A stretch of DNA of 56,337 nt from Cudoniella acicularis (GCA_013054445.1 JAAMPI010000174.1:1-56337); one strand, 5' to 3'; shown: positions 22,738 to 34,854, counted from the stretch's first letter. Notes: a model not told the origin generated them from the letters alone. A program made the numbers and translations.

Positions 22738-24713
22738 TTAAAGAACTTGATCAAGATCACCGAGTATATTTGTCCCACCAGCATACTTATGTCGCCATAT
22801 GTTCACACGCTCAATTGCCTCTTTGGAGAAGGATGGAGGAACGTCTACAAGTGGCTCGTCCTGCTCTGGAAACGCTTCCACTCCTACCCATGGATGGGTA
22901 AAGATGCTGTGACTAGAAACATCCATTTCTGTAGCAGCCCACTGAAATGCAGCTCCGACTGCAATTTCTGTAGCAACATTATCAGGCACATAACTGAAGT
23001 TATGATGAGTATGAAAATTTGTGCACGATGATCCGCATTCAGAATACGATGGTCCGCATTCAAAATCCTTATGCAGTTCCTTGCACCCTTCGTCATGGAT
23101 GTATCGTCCATTTTCGAACTGCCACGTCCAATGATCATACTGCCACCTGTGTCTTCCGCAACTAACATGTCGATGAACCTCAAGCTCCAGCTCGTCAGGG
23201 CACATGACTCCAAAGGGTGGCACCCTGAAAGTGGTGTGTTTCTAAACAGATGACCTCCAGACGCAACTTCCCAACAGTCATGACGAAGACGCCATACATC
23301 TGCACGAGATATAGTGTTATCCTCTCGTAAGTAGGGCCCTGAACCACAGATATCCATATATGATTGTGGAAATCCTGTCCATAGAGCAACTTCAGGGATC
23401 GGTCTTGCCGGTGTAGGGGCTTGCTGGGTCTTTAAAAAAGGAATGAGACGTTCAGTAAGCTTTGTCCGGCCAAATAATAAAGCACCGTACCAGAATGGGG
23501 CAAGACTAGGTCGGCGAAGTGCCAGGGTATGAGCTAGCAGCTCAAGATCATTCGTAATGAGAGGCGCGAGAATCTCGATTATCCCATCACACCAGGGACT
23601 GACCAGGTTGCAATCCACATCTGGTTCCCAGAATGTACTCCAAAGCGCAGATGATAGAAATTGTGGATTTGAACTTAAAGTCATATACTTGGAAATACTG
23701 CCAAAGTCTTCCAGAAGCTGACATGGAATTGCGGGAGCGATTGACGATGAAATACGCGGTCTGCCAAGTCTTGGTTCCGGTAATTGGACACTTGATGCAG
23801 CCAGGTTAAGAAGTGGTAGTGTTAATGCCATGGCGAGGGCAGCGGACGACTGGGTTCCTAAACAGTACCTGGCTGAAAATCTGGAGAGAAATTGCACAGC
23901 TTGGCTGCTCGAAGGAGGTGGCTCAGACTGGGAATTTGTGAGACTTCGAGCGGTAGTAGCTACTCTGAACATCAAGTCTCCCTCATATGTGATTGCCCAT
24001 GGCGGTTGTTGAGTTCTAGGCGCCTGCCACCCCTGACCTGGTGCCAGAAGCGCCCTCCACCACAAGAGTTCATGTGATGTGGCATCGCCTATATCAATAG
24101 TAATGCAATGCTTATCTGTATCACTTTGCTCGTCGCAATCTGTGACCGGTGCCAGGTTTGTTGAATATTGCATCGGGAGATCCTGCTTCTCTAGGAGCTT
24201 TTTGGTCAGGATATATGCCCAGCCAGCAAGCATGATAAAGATGCCATTGTTATGCCCATATGGTTGTTTTGTCCCATCCGCCTCGTCCTGCCAATTTGAA
24301 AAGGGTGCCAAGGGAGAGAATTCGCATTTTGTTGGACGGCTTCTTGAAAGGATAGGATTCCATCGCTGCGGTGCCCCGGTCCTCAGAAGCAACGAACAAG
24401 TGACAGGACTGGTCCGCCTCCATGTCGATTGCCCTTGTAGAGAAGACACTCCCTTCAGATCATCTGGTAGTGCTGGAAGTCGATGTAGCCAGTTTGAGAG
24501 TCTCAAGCTCTCCTGAGGTATACATTTGATTGATTTTGCCTTTTCGAGATGGCCTTGCCAGACGTGTCTGCTTCTCGCAAGGACGTGCTCAACTTGCTCG
24601 GTCGTTGGAAGGATAGGATCATCGTGTGTACTCCTAGAGGAGTTGAAATCGTCGTTCACGCTCGAGATTGTTGATGCAGTGCTACTGTCAGTAGAATGCA
24701 TTGCTCCACACAA
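22738..24713 (-). CDS. Cargo gene: large fungal conserved protein, interrupted by a -1 frameshift
   Basis: Starts at ATG 24,713 and is open for 500 codons to 23,214. The coding continues in the -1 frame to a stop at 22,738, giving about 658 residues. The switch coincides with the heptamer CCCTTTG (complement of 23,211-23,217). Before it the protein has ITIDIGDATSHELLWWRALL, then YMTLSSN, then STFWEPDVDCNLVSPW. After it are ELEVHRHVSC, WTWQFENGRYIHDEG and FTHPWVGVEAF. I recall the same order of motifs in a widespread fungal hypothetical-protein family of roughly 650-700 aa with no known function, so both halves belong together. A one-base loss in the CCC run is the plain explanation. A programmed frameshift or sequencing error is possible. 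The segment has hydrophobic stretches but no clear signal peptide. RIP damage is absent. Confidence 0.75.
23211..23217 (-). other. Frameshift site CCCTTTG in the cargo gene
   Basis: Read on the minus strand in frame as C-CCT-TTG, which has the X-XXY-YYZ form of a -1 slippery site and lies exactly where the homologous protein changes frame. A G in the last position is not the favoured form, so a simple indel is more likely. Confidence 0.4.
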
Positions 24714-25250
24714 TAGTTTTCAACGATGGACTGAGGTTGAAGTTGCTGTTACTTGGAAGTGGCGCACCAGGCACCACGTCACCTCCAGCTCTTTTCGGCC
24801 TTGATGCCTAAGGCATATAAATAAAACCACATCGTAAATTATGGGCCGTGCGGTGTCATGTGGTTCTAGCCTAAATATCGTTAGTCGCGCCGCGCGAAGT
24901 ACCTGATCAGCGTGGCGATCTGAAATGAATTTACACGCCACAGCCGCAATAAGGCTGAAGGCGATTTCCCGTGCTGTAGTAAGGTCCCAGAGCGTGAATA
25001 CGACCTCTTTATATATATTAAAGCGAAAAAGAGAATAATGGTAGACCTATAATATAAAAACTCTATTTCCCTGTAGAAGAAGACTCTTTATAAGTCAGGC
25101 GCGAGAGCGACGACATAAATATAATTTTTGATTTAAAGGGCATCAGGGTATCTAATAGCGGCTATAGAAAACAAATCAAAGTATATAATAATAAATAATA
25201 AGGTGTGTACAGATCTTAAGATGTTTTAAGTCAAAGTACCTATCATTTTC
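24714..25250. other. Transposon 3' non-coding segment
   Basis: Upstream region of the large cargo gene (a TATA-like TTTATTTATATG lies about 100 bp before its ATG on the minus strand), then an increasingly AT-rich, RIP-affected sub-terminal region from about 24,990. No gene seen. Confidence 0.55.
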
Positions 25251-25289
25251 TCCGGCACACCGGTTTTTCCGGCACGCAGGGATAGACGT
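25251..25289 (-). repeat. Terminal inverted repeat, right (39 bp)
   Basis: Reverse complement begins ACGTCTATCCCTGCGTGCCG and pairs with 19,269-19,307 at 30 of 39 positions. Followed directly by the TA duplication at 25,290-25,291. Confidence 0.92.
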
Positions 25290-25291
25290 TA
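25290..25291. other. TA target-site duplication, right
   Basis: TA immediately outside the right terminal repeat. Homology to the right arm resumes at this dinucleotide. Confidence 0.9.
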
Positions 25292-25316
25292 TGACGAATG
25301 ATGGCTTTTACCCTAA

Positions 25317-25640
25317 TCAGAAACTCTCGGACCAACCTACCTAACTTCCTTTGTAGCCACCTATACCTGCTACGAGAGTAGGCTAACTTTATTCTTTGTT
25401 CGCAGTCTTACCTCCTTTATAATACTCTTCTTTTCCTATAGATTCCGGCGATAGAACAGAGGATCGTCTTTTACGGGATCTTCTTTCTTAGTATCGCTTT
25501 AGTAATTCACCCGGATATAATACGACAATCCCGGGCATATAATCTTTAAATTTACCCTCGCCTAATATATAGCTTAGAGGAACCTCGTCGTAAGAACAGT
25601 GATCATCAGATACTACGTTTAATGCCTTCCGACGAGACAT
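25317..25640 (-). pseudogene. RIP-decayed 107-codon gene, unknown (left copy)
   Basis: A 107-codon frame begins with ATG at 25,640 (MSRRK) and ends TGA 27 bp from the transposon end. It is interrupted only by TAA/TAG. The mirror copy 46,348-46,671 has the same length and frame. The product is charged, with no family recognised. Confidence 0.5.
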
Positions 25641-26280
25641 CTATTTCGGCTTCCAAACCTCTATACCGACGCCACAAAACCCTTTCGCCCTCGGCCTACT
25701 ATCGGATCTCCTAGGCCCTACTACTATTATTCTATATCCTAAAAACATATTACTTATAATAGAGTAGAAGGTAGCTATTTAGTAGTATATATTTTAGAGC
25801 GGAGTAGTAGAGCGTTTAAGTAGTAGTTTCTATAACTTTTTACGAGCTAATATATTTTATATATTAGATAAGTCTTGTGTTTATAGGGCGCCTTTTTAGG
25901 TCTAGCTATATAAGACAGGGGCTATATTATAGGATAGAGAGGACAATTAGGGCCAGAATTGGATATCGTAGCCTTAAGGTGTCCGTAATAGACCCTCTTA
26001 TCATGTTGCTTATAAAGGGGCCATACCTCGTAGAAATCACTTTATAGTATATCTAGTTATACTCTTAAATTAGATTTATTCGGATCCGAAACCGGCACCG
26101 CTTCTATTATTAGTAGCTATTAAGAATGATTTATATAAAGGGTTAGAAACGGGATCCTAGTAATATACTATCTTACGAGTATTAAATCAGCTTAAAGGAA
26201 GCTATTAACAAACTTTTATTATTACTAACTCCTTCTATTCTAGTTTATTCTTATCTCTTCCGAATATAGATATATACTCT

Positions 26281-27340
26281 CCCGTTACTATAGGCGGTCT
26301 TCTTTACGTATCTGCTATTGTTATAGGGAGCTTTATCGCCGTAGCACCGCTTTATAACAACACTATAGCTATAGTAGGAGGTAGCTTGCCTGATATTAGT
26401 AAACTATTATCGATTTTAATAAGTATAGTCAAGGGTTTCTAACTAGCCCTATTTCTTAAAAACTTAAAAATGTTATTCTTCTAGACTAGTATAACTAATA
26501 TTATAGAGTAGAGTATAAATAGATACCCGAACGATACTATTAAAGTTGTTACTAGTGTTACTATTATAAGTTACTTTACTCCTAAACCTGTAAATACTAA
26601 CCCGCCTTTATAGTAAGAAGAGGTTTACGTTACTATTATTATTGATCTGCTTAAAACCTATAACGTAGCTCCTATTCCCCTTTATAACTACTCCTTCCTA
26701 GTTAACTCTATTAAGGAATTTTTCGAGATTACTAATATAATCACCTCCGTTAGTATCGGCGTAATTATCGGTCTTTCCTAAGGTCTCGCGGTCACGGATC
26801 TACTACTTATATAATCGATATTATCGATACTTACTATTAAGGCCCGTTAAGATACTTTCTTCCGGTATCTCGAGGGGAAAGCACCTAATCCGGTACCTTT
26901 TAATACCGGTATTAGTGAAATTTGGGTATATAACCTCGCCCTCTTATTTATCGTCCCTAGATCTTACTATATTAAGATTCTATTACCTATACTGCCTGCC
27001 CTAAATGTTTCGGACCTAATTATAACCAACTCTATTAAGTTATCCCTTCGAGAGTTTGAGTAGGATCCGACGTAAATACTATTCGTTATAGAAGCTGGCA
27101 AGCAATTGCTAGTTGGCTAGGTCAACTAGCTTAATATACCGGTATATATACCGTTAAATATTACGGTAAAGGGGAAAGGGACAGTAGCTATACTACTAGG
27201 GATAAACGGGGCGGTATTTATAAGAGTAACGACGTAATAACCGGATAATGCCGACGACCTTGTTCTTACGACACTAGCGGGACTAGTAATTTTGATATTG
27301 TCTTAAGAAGACATTTAGAGAATTTTAAATTTTAATAGCT
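26281..27340 (+). pseudogene. Long RIP-decayed frame, unknown product (left copy)
   Basis: One frame stays consistent for over 340 codons with only TAG/TAA stops and reads as a hydrophobic-rich protein, with segments such as VGGSLPDISKLLSIL and KGKGTVAILLGINGA. The opposite strand also yields partly open frames, so the coding strand is not certain. No family recognised. Confidence 0.35.
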
Positions 27341-27849
27341 TATTTCGAGGATAATAGATTTGTTTAAAAGATTCTAATAGTTTTTGATTTTATTAAAAGA
27401 ACTTGTTTTAGATATCGGTAGTTTAGTATTCTAATTCGTTTAAACTCTATAATATAAGAGAAAATAGAGCCCCTAGATTCAAACATCACGTGATCTAAAC
27501 TTCGGTATAAAAAAAAAGGTCTTCGTTATTATATGGCTAGGCAATTTAACACCGCTATAGCGGTAAATTTCTCCTATTACCTTTATTCCCCGTACGCTTT
27601 ATCGTGTCGTTCTTATAACTATAACTCTACTAACTCGACATTTAGAGTAGCCGTTTAACAGATTTTCTTCGTAACCTCTTCCTATTATCTATAGAGAGCT
27701 ATTACGCTTGTTCTTTAGATTGCCTATAAAGGCTCCGCGTAGTAGAAGGTCTATTTGACCCTCGAAACGCTAGTCTTATATAGGCTATAAAGCTAGGTTT
27801 AGGCGCTACCCTATTCTTATAAACAAGACTATAGTGATTGCTAATTAAA

Positions 27850-28280
27850 ACTTAGTATAGTAGCTAAGATCGAGTTACGAAACCCTTACGATACCTCTTT
27901 AACGATAGATCTAGACCCCCCTATACGATTTCTTTTCCGGACTCGCCTAGATCAACTTAAGATGATCTATCCTAGCCTTGACCACGCCGATATAATATTA
28001 ATCGAAAGACTCTACCTAATATATAATATCGATATATCGAGAATATAACGTCTAATTACTAAGGTCTAGATCGAGAAGAAGACGGAGCGAGTAGATATTA
28101 TTTATAATTATAATATCTCTACGAATACTAAACTAAAGGTTATAGTATATAATATTATAATCAAGGACTCGGATTTGATAATCGACCTACTTGTCTATTC
28201 GGAAATAAGATTAAGGGTAAACAAAGAAGTGAAGGCGTAGAGGGAATTAAATATTAAATATAAGATAGATTTTTTAGGTC
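27850..28280 (+). pseudogene. RIP-decayed frame, unknown product (left copy)
   Basis: A plus-strand frame with few stops, including the segment DLDPPIRFLFRTRLDQLKMI. The mirror copy contains a 67-codon open stretch (complement 43,903-44,106). No family recognised. Confidence 0.35.
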
Positions 28281-29746
28281 GAATAGACGTTCGAATTTAG
28301 TAACGTCGTTAAAGACAACTTCGCCGAGGAAATACTCTAGTAAGTATACTCGGGTCTAGTAAAATATAAGACTAACATATCTTCTAACAGCTATAAGTTA
28401 AGGTATCTTGCGAATTAGTATACGTTATAAGACTATATAAACTACGCTTGCTATAGGTCCTTCGTAGGAAAGGGGCTATGACCTATTACTAGGCGGGGAA
28501 AAGCTAAAGGCCCGACGGGGTACTAGCGACATTAGGAGGCAAGGTAACGGGATTAGGTCACGGGCTCGGACTATCAGATATAATCGCGGGATTGATAACG
28601 GGGATTGATCGTAGGTTCGGATCATAGGAGGGCTTTTTATATAATAAAGAACTTTAGCTTTTTAGTCTTTAAATCAAATTATACTCCTAGCTATCCGCCT
28701 TCTAGCTAGCGTAATTGACCCTAGTAATCATTCGACCTCGCACTAAAATATACCTTACCACTTAGGAGAAGTGGCTCTCACACCTATCTACCTAAACCCT
28801 TAACCATCGCTTGCTAACGAGCTGTCTAGTGTCTAAGCCTTATAGCCGTAATGACTAGTCTCCTTTTTAGGTTTATTAACCCAGTTGACATTTAGGCAAG
28901 TATATAGATCAGGAGGATCTAGAAGACACTTTTAAGCTTCCTAACGTATTACGTAACTATACTCAGACTATTAAACAACTATAATGTTATATATACTCCC
29001 GAACGTTTAGTCTCTAGTTAATTCTTAGTTTTCGAATGTCCTTAATATATTAAACTTATAAGTATATAGAATTGTGATGTCTCTTAAAATAGCCTTATAG
29101 ATTAAATACTCTTCTAATCGTAATAAAGTAGTCAATATTTTTATTCTTATAGATATTTATAATAAAAGTTACCTTTAGTAAAACCTAGGTTTTAAGGCCC
29201 GTTCTAGGTGTTCAAGTGACTAGCTTAAAAGCTATTCGGATAAGGCCTCTTATTTAAGTAAGGGACGACGTTAACTGCTAACTCTACTTCCGTATTGACG
29301 CCTGCTTTAAGAGTTGCTATAAGGCCATTAGCCACTCGCCTAAGTTGTTAGACATTATGCCCTTACGCCCTTAATTATCCCTGAAAGTAGGGATTTGACA
29401 ACGTATTAGTATATAGTCGCTTACGGGGTAGTCACGGCCCGAGCCTTACTATTACGAACCCGATCCTATTAGAGGAGTAGAGTAAGGGTTACGCCGAGGG
29501 CCTCTTACTTGTCCTTATCCTAATAGCTAGAGAGATGCGCCTCTGTGATACGGCGGCCGTTGTTTCGCTATAAGTGGCCAAAATAGCCAAGATTATACGG
29601 CTTAAAATACGAGGTGAAATAAGGCTAACAATACCGACTATAACGCCGAACAGCGATTTCTCGGAGAGTTCGACAGAAGCCTATAGTTATCTGTTAAGGG
29701 AAATACGTATTATAACTAGTCTATAGTTATCCTCTATATTCCTTAA

Positions 29747-30695
29747 GAACTAAAACGAAGTACGACGAGCCTACTTTATTTTATTGATTTGATTTGATTT
29801 AAAGTAATCGTAGATAGTAAAATATAGTTTATATACTCTTTATCGCTATTCTCCTAACGCCTCGTTAGTAGACGTCCTAAATCTCTCCGCCCTCCCTATT
29901 TCCGTTTACTATCTAAGCTAAGTATAACGAGGGCTAGTACTTCTATTTAGGCGTTTAGCCCTTTTAATATTAAGAATATCTCCGTCGGGGCTATGTCTAA
30001 AATAAACATTAGTACTATAATGCCTAATTAATTGATTCGGAATCTCGTAAGACTCCGTAAGATATACTAAGTTAAAAATGCCTAGGAACTTCTTATAGAA
30101 ATTATAGACTATTTTAAATAGAATATTAAATTCTATATAATTTAAATAATAAGATATTTTAATGTCTTTTAGTATAATACTACTACTTTTAGACTAGGGT
30201 TTAACGAGGCAGTCCTAAGGACGTAGAATAACAAATACTAGGTCTTAGAGGCTATAGAAATCCTCTAAGTCGATAAGAGCCTTACCTACGCTATCTACTA
30301 GGTAAAATATATCTATAGCTAAAGATCGAACTTTCCGGCGATAGTAGTAGAAACAAGCTATTATAATACGAAAGTAAAGATCTAAGAGACGTTTATATGT
30401 CTAAGCCAAATATAAAGTATCGCAAGAAAAATCAATATAAATAGCGGCTATATCGTCGTCGCTCCCTAGCTTTATATACCTCCGTAAGACCTTAGCTCGG
30501 GCCACGTGACAAACTTATAATATAGTTATTAGTGTCGCTCTTATTTATACTTCCTAGTTCGTCTATATGCCCGGAGTGCCTAGTAGCGTATGACTAAGGT
30601 ATTTCGGCTTAACTACGATTGTTCTTAGTATAAAGGCGTTCGACTAGATTTTCGATTATATCTTAAGCGAAAGCTTCGAGAAGCTTAGGAAAGAG
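29747..30695 (-). pseudogene. RIP-decayed 2EXR-domain protein (left inner copy)
   Basis: Mirror image of 41,297-42,245 and more damaged than it. The better reading is described there. Confidence 0.65.
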
Positions 30696-31854
30696 CCCGG
30701 AGGATTAGCGTTACCTATGTTTTTAAAAGGTCTTTCGATATTAATAATTCTAAGTTATTGACTTTAAGAATAATAAGTTAATAATACGTATTTTACTTCC
30801 TATTCTAAAGCGAAAGGTTACGAACTATAAGACTAGAGCTTAAAATAGACCTAGTACCGGCAATTGCCCTACCTATTATTCGGTTCTAAGTTTAGGCTTC
30901 GGAGCTAGAACCGGTCCCTCTAAGCCTTCGTAGTAGACAACCTATTCCTAATAAGGTAAGAGATGATAAAGAAACACGTGACGAATCTATAAATAGATAC
31001 CTAAGATTAGTAGACCACCTAAGATCTGTTCGTACTTACGGGGTAGTCTTTAAATAGTCGATATTTAAAATATTTCTTAGAGTCTCTATCCTTATCCTAG
31101 TACTAAGCTATATATTAAAGCACTAGAAGGCCGACAAATTTTATAGCGATAATATCTAAAGACAAACTTTAATTATGTCTTTATTAAAAATACTTCGTAG
31201 TTTTATTTATTTTCTTAAATTACCTTTCGAGCTCTAGGATATAATATAGAACATCACTCTATTAGAGCTACGGTCGATCAGCGGGGAGGATTGTTTCCGT
31301 AAGTAGTAGTATAGTAAGATCGTCCGTTTCTTATTACTAGTTGCCCTATACGTGTGCCACCGCTCCTAGTCTCTAGGAAGGAGCACTTTAAAGTATACTA
31401 CCGTATAAATTCCTAGCGTCCCTAGGTAGAGGATCCTCTACCTTAATCAGGCCTATAATTACTTTATAGTCACGAATAGAGATATATAAATAAACCGGAA
31501 TATTTTAAGCTTTATCGATAATCCGACCCTAATTAATAGAGTAGTGATCTCTAGGATATTAAACAAAGCCTCGCTAAAGAATATAGGCTATTACTTTTAT
31601 CATTTATCTAGGCTTAACGAAGTGGTTTTAATAGACCGAGTACGATATTATTTGATCTACTAACAAACCTTTCTAAGAGGTAAGGGTTATAAGGTATCTA
31701 CGGATCGATTAAAACTAGTCCGCCACGTCTAGTAATTTTTTAGCGATAAAAACAGGCATGTTAGTATATCTGGTTACTAGTTTAATAGAGAATAGACAAG
31801 AGGTCAACAGGAAGAGAATATATCGGACAGGAAGCTATACTAGAGACGGCGAGT

Positions 31855-31926
31855 AGGGGTATAAGGGTATAGAGTCAGGGTATAGAGTCAGGGTATAGAG
31901 CTAGGGTATAGAGCTAGGGTATAGCG
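31855..31926. repeat. Minisatellite in left inner arm
   Basis: Five units of roughly CAGGGTATAGAG(T/C) in tandem with CTAGGGTATAGAG variants. Mirror partner of 40,073-40,137. Confidence 0.9.
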
Positions 31927-32136
31927 ATAAGGGCCCGGTGATTAGGCGAATGATTTGATTCGCTGATATTAGTATACTGATTTAGTAGCTAATAATATCA
32001 AAGTATAAAAAAAAGCAATCAATCAAACTACTAAAGATAACGACGTATAGCCTAAGATAAAATATAGGCTTTTACTTATATAGACATTTTTCTGACCACT
32101 TTAGATATTTATTACTTCCTAGTATCGAATATAATA

Positions 32137-33408
32137 GCAATCTACGATTTTTATAAACAACAAGTTGCCTTCTTAACCGGGGTAACTAGCGGCCTAAGAG
32201 GTTGCCTCCTATATAAGCTTAGTATTATGCTTGATATATAGCGGCTATACGTCCTTATTCGTAGATCCGAGAGCACCGCTATAGAACGATAGAAACACAC
32301 TATGCCTTAGTAGTACTAAAATATCGAAGATCGGATAAAAGCCGGAAATATTATCCTTATTCCGGGCGATATAATAAAAGAGTGTTTTAATATTACTATT
32401 AAAACTTTTTATAAAATTAAGGAAGAAGTCACGATAATTATCTATACGGCTACTAATATCAGCTTTCGAGTACCTTTATAAAAAGTTGTTTTAGACAACT
32501 GCTTACCCGTATTTCGATTAGCGGCCTTAGCTACGAAGATGACTAGACTTTAGTATTTTGTCTAAGTTTCTAGTATATATACGAACTCCTTCTTTCCTAA
32601 TAGCTCCGTAGAAGAGAAGATATACTATCTGTCTAACCCTAACGATACGGAGGGAGAGCTCGAGGAGATTTTACGGACCGGTATAACAAGGCATCTATAA
32701 CGCTTCCTTTAGGCCTACGTATACTTAAAGCAGCTAATAGAGCGGCTTATAATAGTACGATTTCCTAACCTGCCGATTCTACTCTTACGACCTACTAGTA
32801 TTAGACCTGCTATTGCTTAGCCTTATAAGATATACGGCCCGTAAGGGTCATGCCCTATCTCTACGCTCTATTCTCGTATAATATAGCTAATAGGAGGAAA
32901 GAGTATCTAATATACGCCAGATCGTAGTAGTAATATCCTTGATAAGATTCCGGTAGATCTAGTTACGAACGTTTTACTTCGACATGTTTATTTAGGTACG
33001 CGTAGGGTGGTTTACGTATCTTTATCGTATTATATCCCTAAGGCGTTAGAGTAGATACTAGAACAGCCAACCAAGCACCTTCTAGCTTACTAGGCGATAA
33101 GGATAGCAACACCGGTCTTCGTTTAGGACGAGAGAGTAAAGTAATATAAGGAAGTAGAATTCTATCGGATTTGTTCTCGGGCTTAGGAATTTCGTACTCC
33201 CTTAGTTCGCCGCCTAGGAAGCCTTAACAGACCCTTAAGGTTTGGCTTAAATGACTACGATATCGACCGTTTTGCCGAACTTAGGGTAAAGTCTATTTTT
33301 AAAGACACGTTTAGTAGAGAAGAGTATTTTACGCTAAAGGCAGGGAAGATCGGTTAGTAGGCACTAGTATCCGTAAGACTATAGCGATCTATCGCTAGTG
33401 TTTTATAA
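32137..33408 (+). pseudogene. RIP-decayed NAD(P)-binding male-sterility / acyl-CoA-reductase-type SDR (left copy)
   Basis: A single frame is kept for 424 codons without indels. All interruptions are TAG/TAA. It starts AIYDFYKQQVAFLTGV, the typical fatty-acyl-CoA-reductase entry into a Rossmann fold. The glycine motif TGVTSGL is followed by VLIRRSES, then IPGDI, then VSSIYTNSF at the position of the SDR active-site segment, and LLLRPTSIRPAI plus IPVDLVTNVLL. These are the landmarks of the NAD_binding_4 (male sterility) domain, which reduces acyl-thioesters or is the C-terminal reductase of NRPS-like enzymes. No adenylation domain is visible upstream, so it appears to be a stand-alone reductase or a fragment. 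Mirror copy 38,585-39,855. Confidence 0.78.
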
Positions 33409-33738
33409 AGAATAAATATTTTAATATGTTTATATAAATTTTTTTTTTAAGACGTCTAAGAGCGTGATTTCGGAAGGGTTAAATATAAAATATATAATCT
33501 AACTTAATAAGCTATCTATAATTTTTTATAAAGATTATCTACCTGGCTTTCCTTTATTAATATTATATATTTAGCTTTACGATTACTCTATAATTATCTT
33601 ATCGCTCCGGATACTAGTGTCTTATTAGGCCTTAAAGTTAGGCGCGGAAGTAACTAGACATCTATCCCTTTTCTCGCTATTAAAACTTTATAGAACAATT
33701 ATATAAATAGTAGCTCGCTGTTTATTTATAGCCCCGGA

Positions 33739-33984
33739 CTAGTCACTAGCGTTATTACTAAACGTGATTAGCTCTCCTTCGACGTTACCTAGTTTAAGAG
33801 TATTATTTAGCGTATTAATAAACAGGTTACGGTCAGGTAGACAGGTATAGGGAATTAGGACAAACTGCCTATTAAATCTAGTATAACTGCCTATTTAGAG
33901 GGCATCGCGGCCAGTTTCTCTAACGACCCCGAACTCTAGGACGAGTGTCTTATCAACCTCTCTATAACATAGATAGGCATTTAT
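33739..33984 (-). pseudogene. RIP-decayed small gene, unknown (left copy)
   Basis: Mirror image of the open stretch at 38,008-38,253, more damaged than it. No family recognised. Confidence 0.4.
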
Positions 33985-34351
33985 AGAGATCAGAAGAGCG
34001 AAGACTACGACAAGATTTATAGTTATAACTCGAGTTCTTAATCGTATATAAGAGTAGCTTAAATTAAAATAAATATAAATAAGATACTAGAAAGGTATCG
34101 CTAAAAGTAAACCCGGAACTTTATATTATTAATATATTTATTTTTATCTAATATGATTCTATTTTTAATAATACTATACTTTATAAATAGTAGTATCCTT
34201 AAATAGCTCTAGAAGAGCCGTTTTCTCCTCCCGACATCCCTACGTCTAAACTAATACTAATAGATTATATTTGCGTTATCTAATTAAGTTAATATAATAT
34301 CAGATATTTTCCTCGGAATAACTTTTCTTTCGTTTATTAACTTATAACAAA

Positions 34352-34624
34352 ATGGCGAGTACTTTATAAGCTTAAGTCGACGCTACTATTCGTATTATAC
34401 GAGAAACAATAAACAATCTACTAGAACGAAAAGAACGTCTAGATTTATTCGAAAACAGAACCGATAGACTATTAATAACTTCTTACGGCTCTTATAATAG
34501 GGCTAATAAAGTACGTAAGCGCGTATAGTAGAAGGACATTAAGGGACGTATATACTTAATTAGTAGTGTTATTATCTTATTATTTATAATCGTTGTTCTA
34601 CTAATTATAAGTTTGATATTATAA
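34352..34624 (+). pseudogene. RIP-decayed R-SNARE (synaptobrevin/VAMP-like), left copy
   Basis: A 90-codon frame from ATG at 34,352 to TAA. Despite TAA at codons 6 and 8 it reads VDATIRIIRETINNLLERKE, then RLDLFENRTDRLL, then ANKVRKRV, then two adjacent TAG codons, then KDIKGRIYL and a hydrophobic tail (VIILLFIIVVLLII). This is the R-SNARE motif with the central-layer Arg in LLERKERLD, the juxtamembrane basic patch with two tryptophans (the TAG-TAG pair from TGG-TGG), and a C-terminal membrane anchor. R-SNAREs drive vesicle fusion. A paralogue in an accessory, RIP-mutated region is unusual. Any N-terminal exon is not visible. Mirror copy 37,368-37,640. Confidence 0.82.
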
Positions 34625-34854
34625 TATTATAACTATTAGCAAGTAGAAAAATAGGGCTAGATTAGAAAGAGTAAAGGAGTAGTATTTATAGATCAAGTAA
34701 AGAAGCCGAAGAGAAATTTTATAACAACTTTCCTTATAATAATAGTAATATCGATTTATTAAAGATATTTTTAAAAAACAATAACGGATAAATCAGACAG
34801 AAAGGCTCGAAAGTAATAATATATACGATTCTAAAACGCTAATCAGAATAAACC

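Larger units (their letters stand above)
19269..25289 (+). mobile_element. Fot1/pogo-like (Tc1/mariner class) DNA transposon with cargo
   Basis: The element is 6,021 bp. It begins ACGTCTTTTACTGCGTACCG and its other end, reverse-complemented, begins ACGTCTATCCCTGCGTGCCG. Both are flanked by TA (19,267-19,268 and 25,290-25,291). The mirror locus in the right arm has an unoccupied site with a single TA (46,697-46,698) inside otherwise continuous homology, so both ends and the TA duplication are fixed by direct comparison. It contains a pogo-type transposase pseudogene (19,859-21,643) in the usual place next to one end. It then carries two unrelated genes in convergent orientation (22,181-22,588 plus; 22,738-24,713 minus). 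Fot1-like elements are normally about 2 kb with a transposase only. The outermost few hundred bases and the transposase carry RIP changes. The cargo looks almost untouched. Confidence 0.93.

Noticed and set aside
22884..23210. C-terminal end of the 609-codon frame as the true protein end
   Set aside because: After the CCCTTTG heptamer this frame loses protein character, while the -1 frame carries the conserved family motifs.
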